In this document: positions 41,106-48,945 of the stretch, piece after piece
How the letters are laid out: each line of letters opens with the position of its first letter
Position numbering within the stretch: the stretch's first letter is position 1
Assembly (NCBI RefSeq): GCF_030283145.1
Contig: NZ_JASNWE010000006.1
Span: 62,001-126,000 of the forward strand
DNA from: Actinomadura xylanilytica
GTDB taxonomy: Bacteria; Actinomycetota; Actinomycetes; Streptosporangiales; Streptosporangiaceae
DNA: 64,000 nt
Direction of reading: 5' to 3'
Notes under the pieces: generated by a model
Seen by the model: the letters and a program-made list of their open reading frames with translations, nothing else
What the model was told of the DNA's origin: nothing
Database searches by the model: none
Made by a program: the position numbers and the translations under genes

Positions 41106-41449
41106 GCCGAACTCCCTCTCTCGCGGGGTTACAGGGCAATTGCACCATATCCACAAGGCGGATTCGGCCGTTCTTTCAGGATGCTCGATCCACCAGGCCG
41201 CGTTCCGTGCACCGCACCGTGGGCCCCGGAGTCCCCCGACCATTCACCGGGTAGACGTGAATCAAATACAGACCCGAGCAATTTGGGAGATGTGCTCGAC
41301 TCCGGCCCATGTCAAGGTTGGCACGACTGGTGAGGCGGGCGCCCACGAGAACGGCGGGGCGGTCCAGTCGAACGCCTTTGTCCGAACCGCCGCCAGCGCG
41401 GAAGTCCCATCCATTTTCACTGTCCCTGCGATCTCACCGAGGAGCACAG
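41106..41449. promoter_or_regulatory. Gene-free divergent region before the triplicated oxygenases
   Basis: 344 bases between the hydrolase and first oxygenase genes, with no credible ORF. It is AT-richer around 41135-41160 and 41255-41290. TTGCACCATATCCACAAG (41140-41157) resembles the HxlR palindrome but with a wider, imperfect spacing. Promoters for both directions must lie here; I cannot fix them. Confidence 0.5.
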
Positions 41450-42634
41450 ATGACGATCATCGAGGCGCCGCCGCGGCCCGACCTCGTCGGCCGGGCGACG
41501 GAGCTGGTCGACCTGATCCGCAAGCACGCCCCATGGCAGGAGGAGAACCGGACCCTGCACGAGGAGGTCCTCCGCGGGCTCGTGGACTCCGGTCTGCTGA
41601 GGATGACGGTTCCGGCGCACTTCGGGGGCAGCGTGCCGGACGCGCGCACCGTGTGCGACGTGGTCGCCGAGCTCGGCCGCGGCGACGGCTCCGTCGGCTG
41701 GACCATGAGCACGTGGACGATCGGCGCGTGGATGGCCGGGCTGTTCCCGGACGAGGCGCAGGACGAGATATTCGCCGACCCGGAGGTCCGGATCTGCGGC
41801 TCCATCGGCCCGAACGGGCTGGCCGTGCCGACCGACGGCGGCTACGTCCTCAACGGCAAGTGGCACTTCAACACCGGCAGCCCGCAGAGCCAGTGGGCCG
41901 TCCACGCCTCGCTGATGGAGACGGGCGACGGCCAGATCGCCCCGGCCACGATCGCGGTCCCCATGTCGGAGCTGACGGTCGTCGACGACTGGCACACCTC
42001 GGGCCTGCGCGCCACCGGCAGCGTGACGACCATCGCCGAGAACCTCTTCGTCCCGCAGGCGCGCGTCCTGCCGATGCTCCCGGTGATCCTCAACAACCAG
42101 CACCTGTCGGAGCGGAACGCCGACTACCAGGCCTGGCGGATGCCGTTCCTGCCGTTCGCGGTCGCGGTGGCCGGCTCGCCCGCGCTGGGCATGGCGCAGG
42201 CCGCCCGGGAGGCGTTCTTCGAGCGGCTGCCCGGCCGCAAGATCACCTACACCGGCTACGAACTCCAGGTCGAAGCACCCCTCACCCACCTCCAGGTCGC
42301 CGAAGCCGCCGTCAAACTCGACGAAGCCGAGTTCCACCTGAACCGCCAAGCCGAACGCCTCGACACCAAGGCCCAGAACGGCGAAACCTGGACCCTGCAA
42401 GAGCGCGCCCTCGCACGCATGGACGCCGGCGCCGTCTGCCAGCGCGCCAAGGAGTCCGTCGACGTCCTCAACACCGCCAGCGGCGGATCGTCCATCTACT
42501 CCCACGTGCCGATGCAGCGCATCGAGCGGGACGTCCAGGCGATCAATCTCCACGGGGTCATGCACCCGAACACCAACGCGGAGACGTACGGGCGCGTGCT
42601 GTGCGGCCTGGAGCCCAACACCGACTTCCTGTAG
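41450..42634 (+). CDS. Flavin-dependent oxygenase/acyl-CoA dehydrogenase-like protein, tandem copy 1
   Basis: 394 residues of the acyl-CoA dehydrogenase type 2 (PF08028-like) group that includes two-component flavin monooxygenases such as HsaA and HpaB-related enzymes. Seen are VAELGRGDGSVGWTMSTWTI, RICGSIGPNGLAVPTDGGYV, WHFNTGS and the C-terminal ASGGSSIYSHVPMQRIERDV. These use free reduced flavin, so the flavin reductase at 47948 is the natural partner. GAGGAGCACA precedes the ATG. Substrate-facing N-terminal residues differ from copies 2 and 3; the 3' half is nearly identical to copy 2. Likely an aromatic hydroxylase in the enediyne pathway; simple dehydrogenation is the alternative. Confidence 0.88.
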   Translation: MTIIEAPPRPDLVGRATELVDLIRKHAPWQEENRTLHEEVLRGLVDSGLLRMTVPAHFGGSVPDARTVCDVVAELGRGDGSVGWTMSTWTIGAWMAGLFPDEAQDEIFADPEVRICGSIGPNGLAVPTDGGYVLNGKWHFNTGSPQSQWAVHASLMETGDGQIAPATIAVPMSELTVVDDWHTSGLRATGSVTTIAENLFVPQARVLPMLPVILNNQHLSERNADYQAWRMPFLPFAVAVAGSPALGMAQAAREAFFERLPGRKITYTGYELQVEAPLTHLQVAEAAVKLDEAEFHLNRQAERLDTKAQNGETWTLQERALARMDAGAVCQRAKESVDVLNTASGGSSIYSHVPMQRIERDVQAINLHGVMHPNTNAETYGRVLCGLEPNTDFL

Positions 42635-42675
42635 ACGCCGCCCGACCTCGAACCAACGCTGAGCGAGGAGCACAA

Positions 42676-43860
42676 ATGACGAACACCGAGGCCCCGCCGC
42701 GACCCGACCTCGTCGGCCGCGCGGCAGAACTGGTCGGTCTGATCCGCAAGCACGCCGGATGGCAGGACGAGAACCGCGTCCTGCACGACGAAGTCCTCCA
42801 GGGGCTGGCCGACACCGGTCTGCTGAAGATGCGGATCCCGGTACGCTACGGCGGCTACGAGTCCGACACCCGCACCGTGTGCGACGTGGTCGCCGAGCTC
42901 GGCCGCGGCGACGGCTCCGTGGGGTGGACCGTCAGCACCTGGATGATCGGCTGCTGGCTGGTCGGGCTGTTCCCGGACGAGGTCCAGGACGAGGTCTTCG
43001 CCGACCCGAACGTGCGGATCTGCGGCAGCGTCAGCCCGAACGGGATGGCCGTGCCGACCGACGGCGGCGTGACGCTGAACGGCAAGTGGCACTTCAACAC
43101 CGGAGCGCCGCAGAGCCAGTGGGACGTCCACTCCGTGCTGCTGGCCACCGACGACGGCAACTACGTCCCGGCGGCGGTCGTGGTCCCCATGTCGGAGCTG
43201 ACGGTCGTCGACGACTGGCACACCTCGGGCCTGCGCGCCACCGGCAGCGTGACGACCATCGCCGAGAACCTCTTCGTCCCGCAGGCGCGCGTCCTGCCGA
43301 TGCTGCCCGTGCTCCTCCAGGGGCAGCACCTGTCGGAGCGGAACGCCGACTCCCCGGTGTGGAGGACGCCGTTCCTGCCGTTCGCGGCCACGGTGGGCGC
43401 CTCGCCCGCGCTGGGCATGGCGCAGGCCGCCCGGGAGGCGTTCTTCGAGCGGCTGCCCGGCCGCAAGATCACCTACACCGGCTACGAACTCCAGGTCGAA
43501 GCACCCCTCACCCACCTCCAGGTCGCCGAAGCCGCCGTCAAACTCGACGAAGCCGAGTTCCACCTGAACCGCCAAGCCGAGCATCTCGACACCAAGGCCC
43601 AGAACGGCGAAACCTGGACCCTGCAAGAGCGCGCCCTCGCACGCATGGACGCCGGCGCCGTCTGCCAGCGCGCCAAGGAGTCCGTCGACGTCCTCAACAC
43701 CGCCAGCGGCGGATCGTCCATCTACTCCCACGTGCCGATGCAGCGCATCGAGCGGGACGTCCAGGCGATCAACCTGAACGGGATCATGCACCCCGACACC
43801 AACGCGGAGACGTACGGGCGCGTGCTGTGCGGCCTGGAGCCCAACACCGACTTCCTGTAG
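42676..43860 (+). CDS. Flavin-dependent oxygenase, tandem copy 2
   Basis: 394 residues, the same length as its neighbours. The N-terminal third is closer to copy 3 (both read KMR.PVRYGGYESDT), whereas the 3' half is almost base-for-base identical to copy 1, so this copy is a mosaic. Family motifs as in copy 1: VAELGRGDGSVGWTVSTWMI, NGKWHFNTGAPQSQWDVHS, ASGGSSIYSHVPMQRIERDV. The 41-base spacers on either side are identical except for one base and carry the same GAGGAGCACA ribosome site. A polycistronic message for all three copies is likely. Confidence 0.88.
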   Translation: MTNTEAPPRPDLVGRAAELVGLIRKHAGWQDENRVLHDEVLQGLADTGLLKMRIPVRYGGYESDTRTVCDVVAELGRGDGSVGWTVSTWMIGCWLVGLFPDEVQDEVFADPNVRICGSVSPNGMAVPTDGGVTLNGKWHFNTGAPQSQWDVHSVLLATDDGNYVPAAVVVPMSELTVVDDWHTSGLRATGSVTTIAENLFVPQARVLPMLPVLLQGQHLSERNADSPVWRTPFLPFAATVGASPALGMAQAAREAFFERLPGRKITYTGYELQVEAPLTHLQVAEAAVKLDEAEFHLNRQAEHLDTKAQNGETWTLQERALARMDAGAVCQRAKESVDVLNTASGGSSIYSHVPMQRIERDVQAINLNGIMHPDTNAETYGRVLCGLEPNTDFL

Positions 43861-43901
43861 ACGCCGCCCGACCTCGAACCAACGCTGAGCGAGGAGCACA
43901 G

Positions 43902-45086
43902 ATGACAAACACCGAGGCGCCGCCGCGGCCCGAACTCGCCGGCCGCGCGACGGAACTGGTCGACCTGATCCGCAAGCACGCCGGATGGCAGGAGGAGAAC
44001 CGCCTCCTGCACGAGGAGGTCCTCCAGGGGCTTCGCGACACCGGTCTGCTGAAGATGCGGGTCCCGGTGCGCTATGGCGGCTACGAGTCCGATACGAGCA
44101 CCGTGTGCGACGTGATCGCCGAACTCGCCCGCGCGGACGTCTCCGTCGGGTGGACCATGAACACCTGGATGATCGGCTGCTGGCTGGCCGGGCTGTTCCC
44201 GGACGAGGTCCAGGACGAGATCTTCGCCGATCCCGATGTCCGGATCGGCAACAGCGTCAGCCCGAACGGGATGGCCGTGCCGACCGACGGCGGCTATCTC
44301 CTCAACGGCAGGTGGCCCTTCAGCACCGGCATCCTGCACAGCCAGTGGTTCGCCCACTCCGCCGTGATGGCCGTCGAGGGCGGCGACCCGGTGCCGGTCG
44401 TGATCGCGATCCCGGCGGCGGACCTGACGATCGTCGACGACTGGCACACCGTCGGCATGCGCGGCACCGGCAGCGTGACGACCATCGCCGAGAACCTCTT
44501 CGTCCCGCAGGCGCGCGTCCTGCCGATGCTCCCCCTGATCCTCCAGAACCAGCACCTGTCGGAGCGAAACGCCGACTCCGCGGTGTGGAGGGTCCCGTTC
44601 TCGCCGTCGGCGGCGGCGCTGGCCGGCGCGGTCGCGCTCGGCACGGCGCGGGCGGCGCGGGAGGCGTTCTTCGAGCGGCTGCCCGGCCGCAAGATCACCT
44701 ACACCGGCTACGAACTCCAGGTCGAAGCACCCCTCACCCACCTCCAGGTCGCCGAAGCCGCCGTCAAACTCGACGAAGCCGAGTTCCACGTGCGCCGCGC
44801 CGCCGGGCGCCTGGACGCCAAGGCCCGGACCGGCGAGCCCTGGACGATGGAGGAGCGGGCCGCCGCGCGGATGGACATGGGCGCGGCCACGCTGCGGGCC
44901 AAGGAGTCGGTGGACGTCCTGAACACCGCCAGCGGCGGATCGTCGATCTACTCCCACGTGCCGATGCAGCGCATCGAACGGGACATGCAGACGATCAGTC
45001 TCCACGGGGTCCTGCACCCCAACACCAATCTCGAACTCTACGGGCGCGTGCTGTGCGGCCTGGAGCCCAACACGTACCTGATCTAG
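43902..45086 (+). CDS. Flavin-dependent oxygenase, tandem copy 3
   Basis: 394 residues. It shares the family motifs (VIAELARADVSVGWTMNTWM; NSVSPNGMAVPTDGGYLLNG; ASGGSSIYSHVPMQRIERDM) but is the most diverged copy: the glycine-rich flavin region has WPFSTGILHSQW instead of WHFNTG, and the 3' quarter uses different codons. A block of about 140 bases around 44660-44797 remains identical to the other copies. It ends with VLCGLEPNTYLI. A distinct substrate or a regulatory role is plausible. A terminator hairpin follows. Confidence 0.87.
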   Translation: MTNTEAPPRPELAGRATELVDLIRKHAGWQEENRLLHEEVLQGLRDTGLLKMRVPVRYGGYESDTSTVCDVIAELARADVSVGWTMNTWMIGCWLAGLFPDEVQDEIFADPDVRIGNSVSPNGMAVPTDGGYLLNGRWPFSTGILHSQWFAHSAVMAVEGGDPVPVVIAIPAADLTIVDDWHTVGMRGTGSVTTIAENLFVPQARVLPMLPLILQNQHLSERNADSAVWRVPFSPSAAALAGAVALGTARAAREAFFERLPGRKITYTGYELQVEAPLTHLQVAEAAVKLDEAEFHVRRAAGRLDAKARTGEPWTMEERAAARMDMGAATLRAKESVDVLNTASGGSSIYSHVPMQRIERDMQTISLHGVLHPNTNLELYGRVLCGLEPNTYLI

Positions 45087-45108
45087 AGCGGCACGGAGAT
45101 CGGCTCAT

Positions 45109-45136
45109 GCGGCCGGGGCCCGATGGTCCCGGCCGC
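45109..45136. terminator. Hairpin between oxygenase copy 3 and HxlR gene 2
   Basis: GCGGCCGGG (45109-45117) pairs with CCCGGCCGC (45128-45136) around a 10-base loop, 22 bases past the oxygenase stop and between convergent genes. Confidence 0.6.
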
Positions 45137-45179
45137 AGGCGTGCGCGGCGGCGGCGCACGGCCCCGCCGCTCTCCGGCG

Positions 45180-45650
45180 CTACGCCGGCTCGGCCGCCTG
45201 GGGCGCGCCGGGGCCGGGCACCGCAACGATCTCGGTCACGGCGGGCGTCCGGCCGCACTCCCGGCAGGTGGCCGACAGGTGCACCGGGCCGCCGCACCCG
45301 TCGTGTTCGAAGAGGACCGGCGGTCCCTGCGGCGCGGCCCACCGGTCGCCCCATTCGGTCAGCGCCATGATCACCAGTGCGAGCTCGCGGCCCTTCGGAG
45401 TGAGGACGTACTCGCTGGCGCCCACCATCTCACCGGTCGGCCGCGACTCCATCAGCCCGTCGGACACGAAGCCGTCCAGTCGCTTGGCGAGAATGTTCGG
45501 GGCGATGCCGAGGCGGCGCTCGAACTCCGAGAAGCGGGTCATGCCGCTGAAGACGGCATTGCGGATGATCAGCAGGCTCCAGCGCTCGCCGACCAGTTCG
45601 AGGGCGCGCGCCGCGGAACAGTTCTCGCGTTCGTACATACGACCCAGCAC
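45180..45650 (-). CDS. HxlR-family regulator (second of two)
   Basis: 156 residues. The winged helix reads RENCSAARALELVGERWSLL, IRNAVFSGMTRFSEFERRL, APNILAKRLDGFV and EYVLTPKGRELALV, aligned without gaps to the first HxlR protein. The possible zinc tail is kept (DGCGGPV with ATCRECGRT). Start GTG 45650 is preceded by TAGGAT with 6 bases between, i.e. leaderless. It is divergent from a DUF899 gene and shares its operator sequence with the first HxlR locus, so both may respond to the same reactive metabolite. Confidence 0.92.
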   Translation of the reverse strand: MLGRMYERENCSAARALELVGERWSLLIIRNAVFSGMTRFSEFERRLGIAPNILAKRLDGFVSDGLMESRPTGEMVGASEYVLTPKGRELALVIMALTEWGDRWAAPQGPPVLFEHDGCGGPVHLSATCRECGRTPAVTEIVAVPGPGAPQAAEPA

Positions 45651-45694
45651 AACCCAATCCTACCGAGAAAAAACCGTAGTGACGCAGGTCATGT

Positions 45695-45717
45695 TAGGCT
45701 GCTTGCATCATGCAAGC
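45695..45717 (+). promoter_or_regulatory. HxlR operator 2 with extended -10 promoter of the DUF899 gene
   Basis: TGTTAGGCT (extended -10, TAGGCT at 45695-45700) directly abuts GCTTGCATCATGCAAGC (45701-45717), a perfect 8-bp inverted repeat around one base. Its core TTGCATSATRCAA is the same as at 37542-37558, with the same position relative to a -10 box. Confidence 0.8.
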
Positions 45718-45738
45718 CAGGGAGGAGAGCGAGACCAG

Positions 45739-46479
45739 ATGAATCTTCCACAGGTCGTCTCACCCGACGAGTGGCTCGCGGCGCGCAAGGAACTGCTCCG
45801 CCGCGAGAAGGAGTTCACCCGCGCCCGCGACGCGCTCAACGCCGACCGGCGGCGGCTGCCGATGGTGCGGATCGAGAAGGACTACACCTTCACCGGCCCG
45901 GGCGGCGAGGTCGCGCTGCTCGACCTGTTCGACGGCCGCCGGCAGCTCATCGTCCAGCACCTCATGCTCGAGTCGGCGGACGAGGCCCTCTGCAGCGGCT
46001 GCACCAGCATGGCCGAGTCGCTCAACGACGGAGTCCTCGCACACCTGGGCCGGCTCGACACGGCGTTCGCCGCCGTGTCGCGCGCGCCGTACCCGGAGGT
46101 GCGGAAGGTCGGCGAGGCGCAGGGGTGGACGTTCCCCTGGTACTCGTCCTCCGGCAGCGGTTTCAACCGCGACTTCCACGTCACGCTCGACCCGGCGGTC
46201 GCGCCCCCCTACTACAACTTCCGGGACGCCGGCGAGCTGGCCGCGGCGGGCTTCGACTGGATGAAGGACTACGTCGGCGAGCAGCCCGGCATCAGCTGCT
46301 TCCTGCGCAGCGGCGACGAGGTCTTCCACACGTACTCGACGTACGCCAGGGGCCTTGAGGCCATGATGACCAGCCTCCACCTCCTCGACCTCACGGCCCT
46401 GGGCCGGCAGGAGGACTGGGAGGAGCCGAAGGGCCGGACGGCCGCCTCACCGCAGGACGACGCCGGCCTGCCGTCCTGA
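45739..46479 (+). CDS. DUF899 thioredoxin-like protein
   Basis: 246 residues with the DUF899 pattern: EWLAARKELLRREKEFTRAR, RLPMVRIEKDYTFTGPGGEV, a Cys pair CSGCTSM in the position of a thioredoxin-like active site, and WYSSSGSGFNRDFHVT. The family has a thioredoxin fold of uncertain chemistry. GGAGGAGAGCGAG precedes the ATG. It is under the shared HxlR operator. A redox or detoxifying role linked to a reactive pathway product is an attractive guess. Confidence 0.85.
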   Translation: MNLPQVVSPDEWLAARKELLRREKEFTRARDALNADRRRLPMVRIEKDYTFTGPGGEVALLDLFDGRRQLIVQHLMLESADEALCSGCTSMAESLNDGVLAHLGRLDTAFAAVSRAPYPEVRKVGEAQGWTFPWYSSSGSGFNRDFHVTLDPAVAPPYYNFRDAGELAAAGFDWMKDYVGEQPGISCFLRSGDEVFHTYSTYARGLEAMMTSLHLLDLTALGRQEDWEEPKGRTAASPQDDAGLPS

Positions 46480-46506
46480 CCGGAGCCACCCGGGACCGGA
46501 CGTCAG

Positions 46507-46539
46507 CCGCCCTGCCGGCGGTATCCGCCGGCAGGGCGG
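46507..46539. terminator. Bidirectional hairpin between DUF899 and P450 genes
   Basis: CCGCCCTGCCGGCGG (46507-46521) and its perfect 15-bp complement (46525-46539) face each other across TAT. It is the 3' end of both convergent transcripts, including the PKSE operon. Confidence 0.8.
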
Positions 46540-46553
46540 TGCGCGCGTGCCCG

Positions 46554-47951
46554 CTACCCGGAAGCGGGGCGCACGTTCATCGGCAGGCCGCCGCGCACGC
46601 GCAGGGACAGCATGGCCTCCGGCCGCACCCGGTGGCCCGGTAGCGCGGCCAGGCGCAGGTCCCTGCTGACCAGCGCGAGGACGAAGACCGCCTCGATCAG
46701 GCCCAGGTTCTTGCCGACGCAGAAGCGCGGCCCCGCGCCGAACGGGATGTAGGAGTAGGCCGGCCGTTCGCCCGGCCTGCCGGTGTCGAAGCGGTCCGGG
46801 TCGAACCGGTCCGGGTCGGCCCAGTACCGGGGGTCCCGGTGCAGGGTGTACGGGCAGATCATGACCTTGGCCCCGGCGGGCACGTGGTAGCCGCCGATCT
46901 CGTCCTCCCCGAGCGACAGCCGGGGCAGGATCCAGACCGGCGGATAGAGCCGCATGACCTCCTCGATGACCCTCCCCGTGTAGGTCAGCCGGTGCAGGTC
47001 GGCGTACTCGGGCAGGCGGTCGCCCAGCACCTCCCGGGCCTCCGCACGGAGCCGCGCGGCGACCTCGGGGTGCCGGTCGATCAGGTGGAACGCCCAGCTC
47101 AGCGTGCTGGCGGTGGTCTCGTGGCCGGCGAGCAGCAGCGTGACCAGCTCGTCCCGCAGCCGGCTCTTGATGACGCGCCCGTCGACCGCGCTGCGGACCG
47201 ACCCGAGGAGCCGCGCCATGACGTCGTCGCCGCCCGCGTGCGCGCCGGCCTGGGTGATCAGCTCGCCGACGACGCGGTCCAGGTACCCGCGGGCGCGCCG
47301 GTAGCGCCGCTGCTTCGGCAGCGGGAGCCAGGACGGCACCGAGCTGAGCGACATCATCTCGAAGATCGCCTGGTCCTGGACGGACTCGAACGCCTCGCCG
47401 ACGGAGCCGAACGCGCCGAGGTCGGCGTCCAGCAGGGCGCGGCCCAGCACACCGAGGGTGAGCCCGGTCATCTCGGCGCGGACGTCCACCGGGCCCTGGC
47501 CGGCCTTCGCCCGCAGCCGCTCGACCAGTCCCGCGGCCTCCTCCGCGATGGCCGTCGCCTGCCCGGCCATCCGCCTGGCGTGGAACACCGGCTGGATGGC
47601 CTTGCGCTGGCGGCGCCACAGTTCGCCCTCGCTGGTCAGCAGCCCGTCGCCGAGGGCCCGGCGGGCGTGCGTGAGCCCGATCCCCTTCCGGTAGTTGACA
47701 CTGTTGTCGGCGAGCACGTGCTTGGCGTGGTCGGGATGGTTGAAGAAGTACAGCGTCGTCGGGCCCAGCGGCAGCCGCACGGCGTCGCCGTAGCGCGCCG
47801 CGGCGTCCCGCATCACCGCCAGCCGGTCCCGGGCCAACCCGGCGAGCAGGATCGGCATGGCGGTCCGGGGAGGGCCGGGCGGGCGGCGCCGTCCCGTGCC
47901 GCCGCCGCGCGGGCCGGGCGGAGGCCGGACGTCCTGGTCGGGGAGGGTCAC
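46554..47951 (-). CDS. Cytochrome P450
   Basis: 465 residues. I-helix LLLAGHETTAS, K-helix EEVMRLYPP (ExxR), and haem loop FGAGPRFCVGKNLGLIEA with the Cys ligand. No N-terminal membrane anchor, only a Pro/Gly-rich head, so it is soluble and needs separate redox partners, none of which are encoded here. GTG 47951 overlaps the flavin reductase stop (GTGA). P450s of this kind are common tailoring enzymes in enediyne clusters; a hydroxylation or oxidative coupling on the core or an appended ring is expected. Confidence 0.93.
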   Translation of the reverse strand: MTLPDQDVRPPPGPRGGGTGRRRPPGPPRTAMPILLAGLARDRLAVMRDAAARYGDAVRLPLGPTTLYFFNHPDHAKHVLADNSVNYRKGIGLTHARRALGDGLLTSEGELWRRQRKAIQPVFHARRMAGQATAIAEEAAGLVERLRAKAGQGPVDVRAEMTGLTLGVLGRALLDADLGAFGSVGEAFESVQDQAIFEMMSLSSVPSWLPLPKQRRYRRARGYLDRVVGELITQAGAHAGGDDVMARLLGSVRSAVDGRVIKSRLRDELVTLLLAGHETTASTLSWAFHLIDRHPEVAARLRAEAREVLGDRLPEYADLHRLTYTGRVIEEVMRLYPPVWILPRLSLGEDEIGGYHVPAGAKVMICPYTLHRDPRYWADPDRFDPDRFDTGRPGERPAYSYIPFGAGPRFCVGKNLGLIEAVFVLALVSRDLRLAALPGHRVRPEAMLSLRVRGGLPMNVRPASG

Positions 47952-48484
47952 GACGCCACCTCGCTCCCCTCCGGGACGAGCCGCCGGAAGCCGCCGTCGA
48001 AGAACAGCAGCCCCTCGTCCTCCTCGCTCCGCTCGGCCGACAGCAGCCGCCCGAGGAAGATCGTGTGGTCGCCGGCGTCGTGCCGGCGCCAGACCTCGCA
48101 CTCGAAGCCCGCGAGGGCGCCGCCGATCATCGGCACCCCGGTGAGCCGCCCCGGGACGCAGTCGACGCCCTCGAACTGGGCGGTGCCGAGCGGACGCCGG
48201 CGGTCGGCGAAGTGCCGGGCGACCCCCTCCTGGTGCTCGGCCAGGACCGACACCCCGAAGCAGCGCGCCGTGTCGAGCCCGCGATGCATGATCGCGGAGT
48301 GGTCCACGCAGATGAGCACGAGCGGTGGGTCGAGCGAGACCGAGCTGAACGCGTTGGCGGTCATCGCGTGCGGGCTCTCGCCGCCGATGGTCACGACCGT
48401 GACGCCGGTCGCGAAGGCGCCGAGTGCCCGGCGCAGGAACCTGGTGTCGGCGATCTCCGGGGCGGGCTGCGGCTGGACCGTCAT
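47948..48484 (-). CDS. Flavin reductase (SgcE6-like)
   Basis: 178 residues. The split-barrel flavin reductase fold is visible in RRALGAFATGVTVVTI, HAMTANAFSSVSLDPPLVLI and ASSAVMH-like DHSAIMHRGLDTARCFGVSV, ending in GLLFFDGGFRRL. It makes free FADH2 or FMNH2 from NAD(P)H for two-component oxygenases. The obvious clients are the three oxygenase copies at 41450-45086. It overlaps both neighbours by 4 bases (thioesterase upstream, P450 downstream). Confidence 0.92.
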   Translation of the reverse strand: MTVQPQPAPEIADTRFLRRALGAFATGVTVVTIGGESPHAMTANAFSSVSLDPPLVLICVDHSAIMHRGLDTARCFGVSVLAEHQEGVARHFADRRRPLGTAQFEGVDCVPGRLTGVPMIGGALAGFECEVWRRHDAGDHTIFLGRLLSAERSEEDEGLLFFDGGFRRLVPEGSEVAS

Positions 48485-48939
48485 GCCGGCCTCCCCGCTT
48501 CGACGAGGGTCGCCGGGGCGTACGGCCGCAGGGCGTCCACCAGGACGCCGGGCACCCGTGCCGGGACGGTCCGCGTGTTCGGTCCGCGCATGCAGGCGAC
48601 GCGCTGGCGTCCGCGGGCGATCAGCGTGCCGGGCCCGACGGGGTCCAGCCGGAGGTAGTCGAAGCCGAACTCGAGCTGCGTCTGCGCCAGCTCGATCAGC
48701 CGCATCCGCACCGACAGCTCGTCGAACGCGGTGATCTCCGCGAAGAACTCGCAGTCGACCTTGAGCGTGAACAGCTTCAGGTCGTCCTGGAGGTCGGCCA
48801 GGACGGCCGGGGCCTTCTGCTTGAGAAACAGCTCCCGGCACCGGCCCTGCCATCGGAGGTAGTTGACGTAGTAGACGTTGCCGACGAGGTTGGTCTCCTC
48901 GAATCCGACCGTGTGGAGGTACTCGAAGTAGTCCGCCAT
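48481..48939 (-). CDS. Enediyne thioesterase TEBC (E10 type)
   Basis: 152 residues of the hot-dog 4HBT fold. The enediyne-specific start is clear: DYFEYLHTVGFEETNLVGNV then YYVNYLRWQGRCRELFL, with the family's Arg/Glu region that releases the polyene from the PKSE carrier protein. It is located 6 bases after the PKSE stop on the same strand, the order seen in characterised enediyne loci, and overlaps the flavin reductase gene. It hydrolyses the octaketide-derived polyene thioester in the cytosol. Confidence 0.96.
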   Translation of the reverse strand: MADYFEYLHTVGFEETNLVGNVYYVNYLRWQGRCRELFLKQKAPAVLADLQDDLKLFTLKVDCEFFAEITAFDELSVRMRLIELAQTQLEFGFDYLRLDPVGPGTLIARGRQRVACMRGPNTRTVPARVPGVLVDALRPYAPATLVEAGRPA

Positions 48940-48945
48940 GGTGGT

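Larger units (their letters stand above)
41450..45086 (+). repeat. Three tandem gene repeats with exact 1226-bp period
   Basis: The three start codons are at 41450, 42676 and 43902, i.e. 1226 bases apart twice; each gene is 1185 bases and each spacer 41 bases. No indel has accumulated in any copy. Identity is patchy, with perfect blocks (for example 42208-42345, repeated at +1226 and +2452) beside diverged blocks. Confidence 0.93.

Noticed and set aside
41140..41157. Third HxlR operator before the oxygenase array (TTGCACCATATCCACAAG)
   Set aside because: Only the left half-site resembles the palindrome; spacing and symmetry are off. Kept as a note, not a call.
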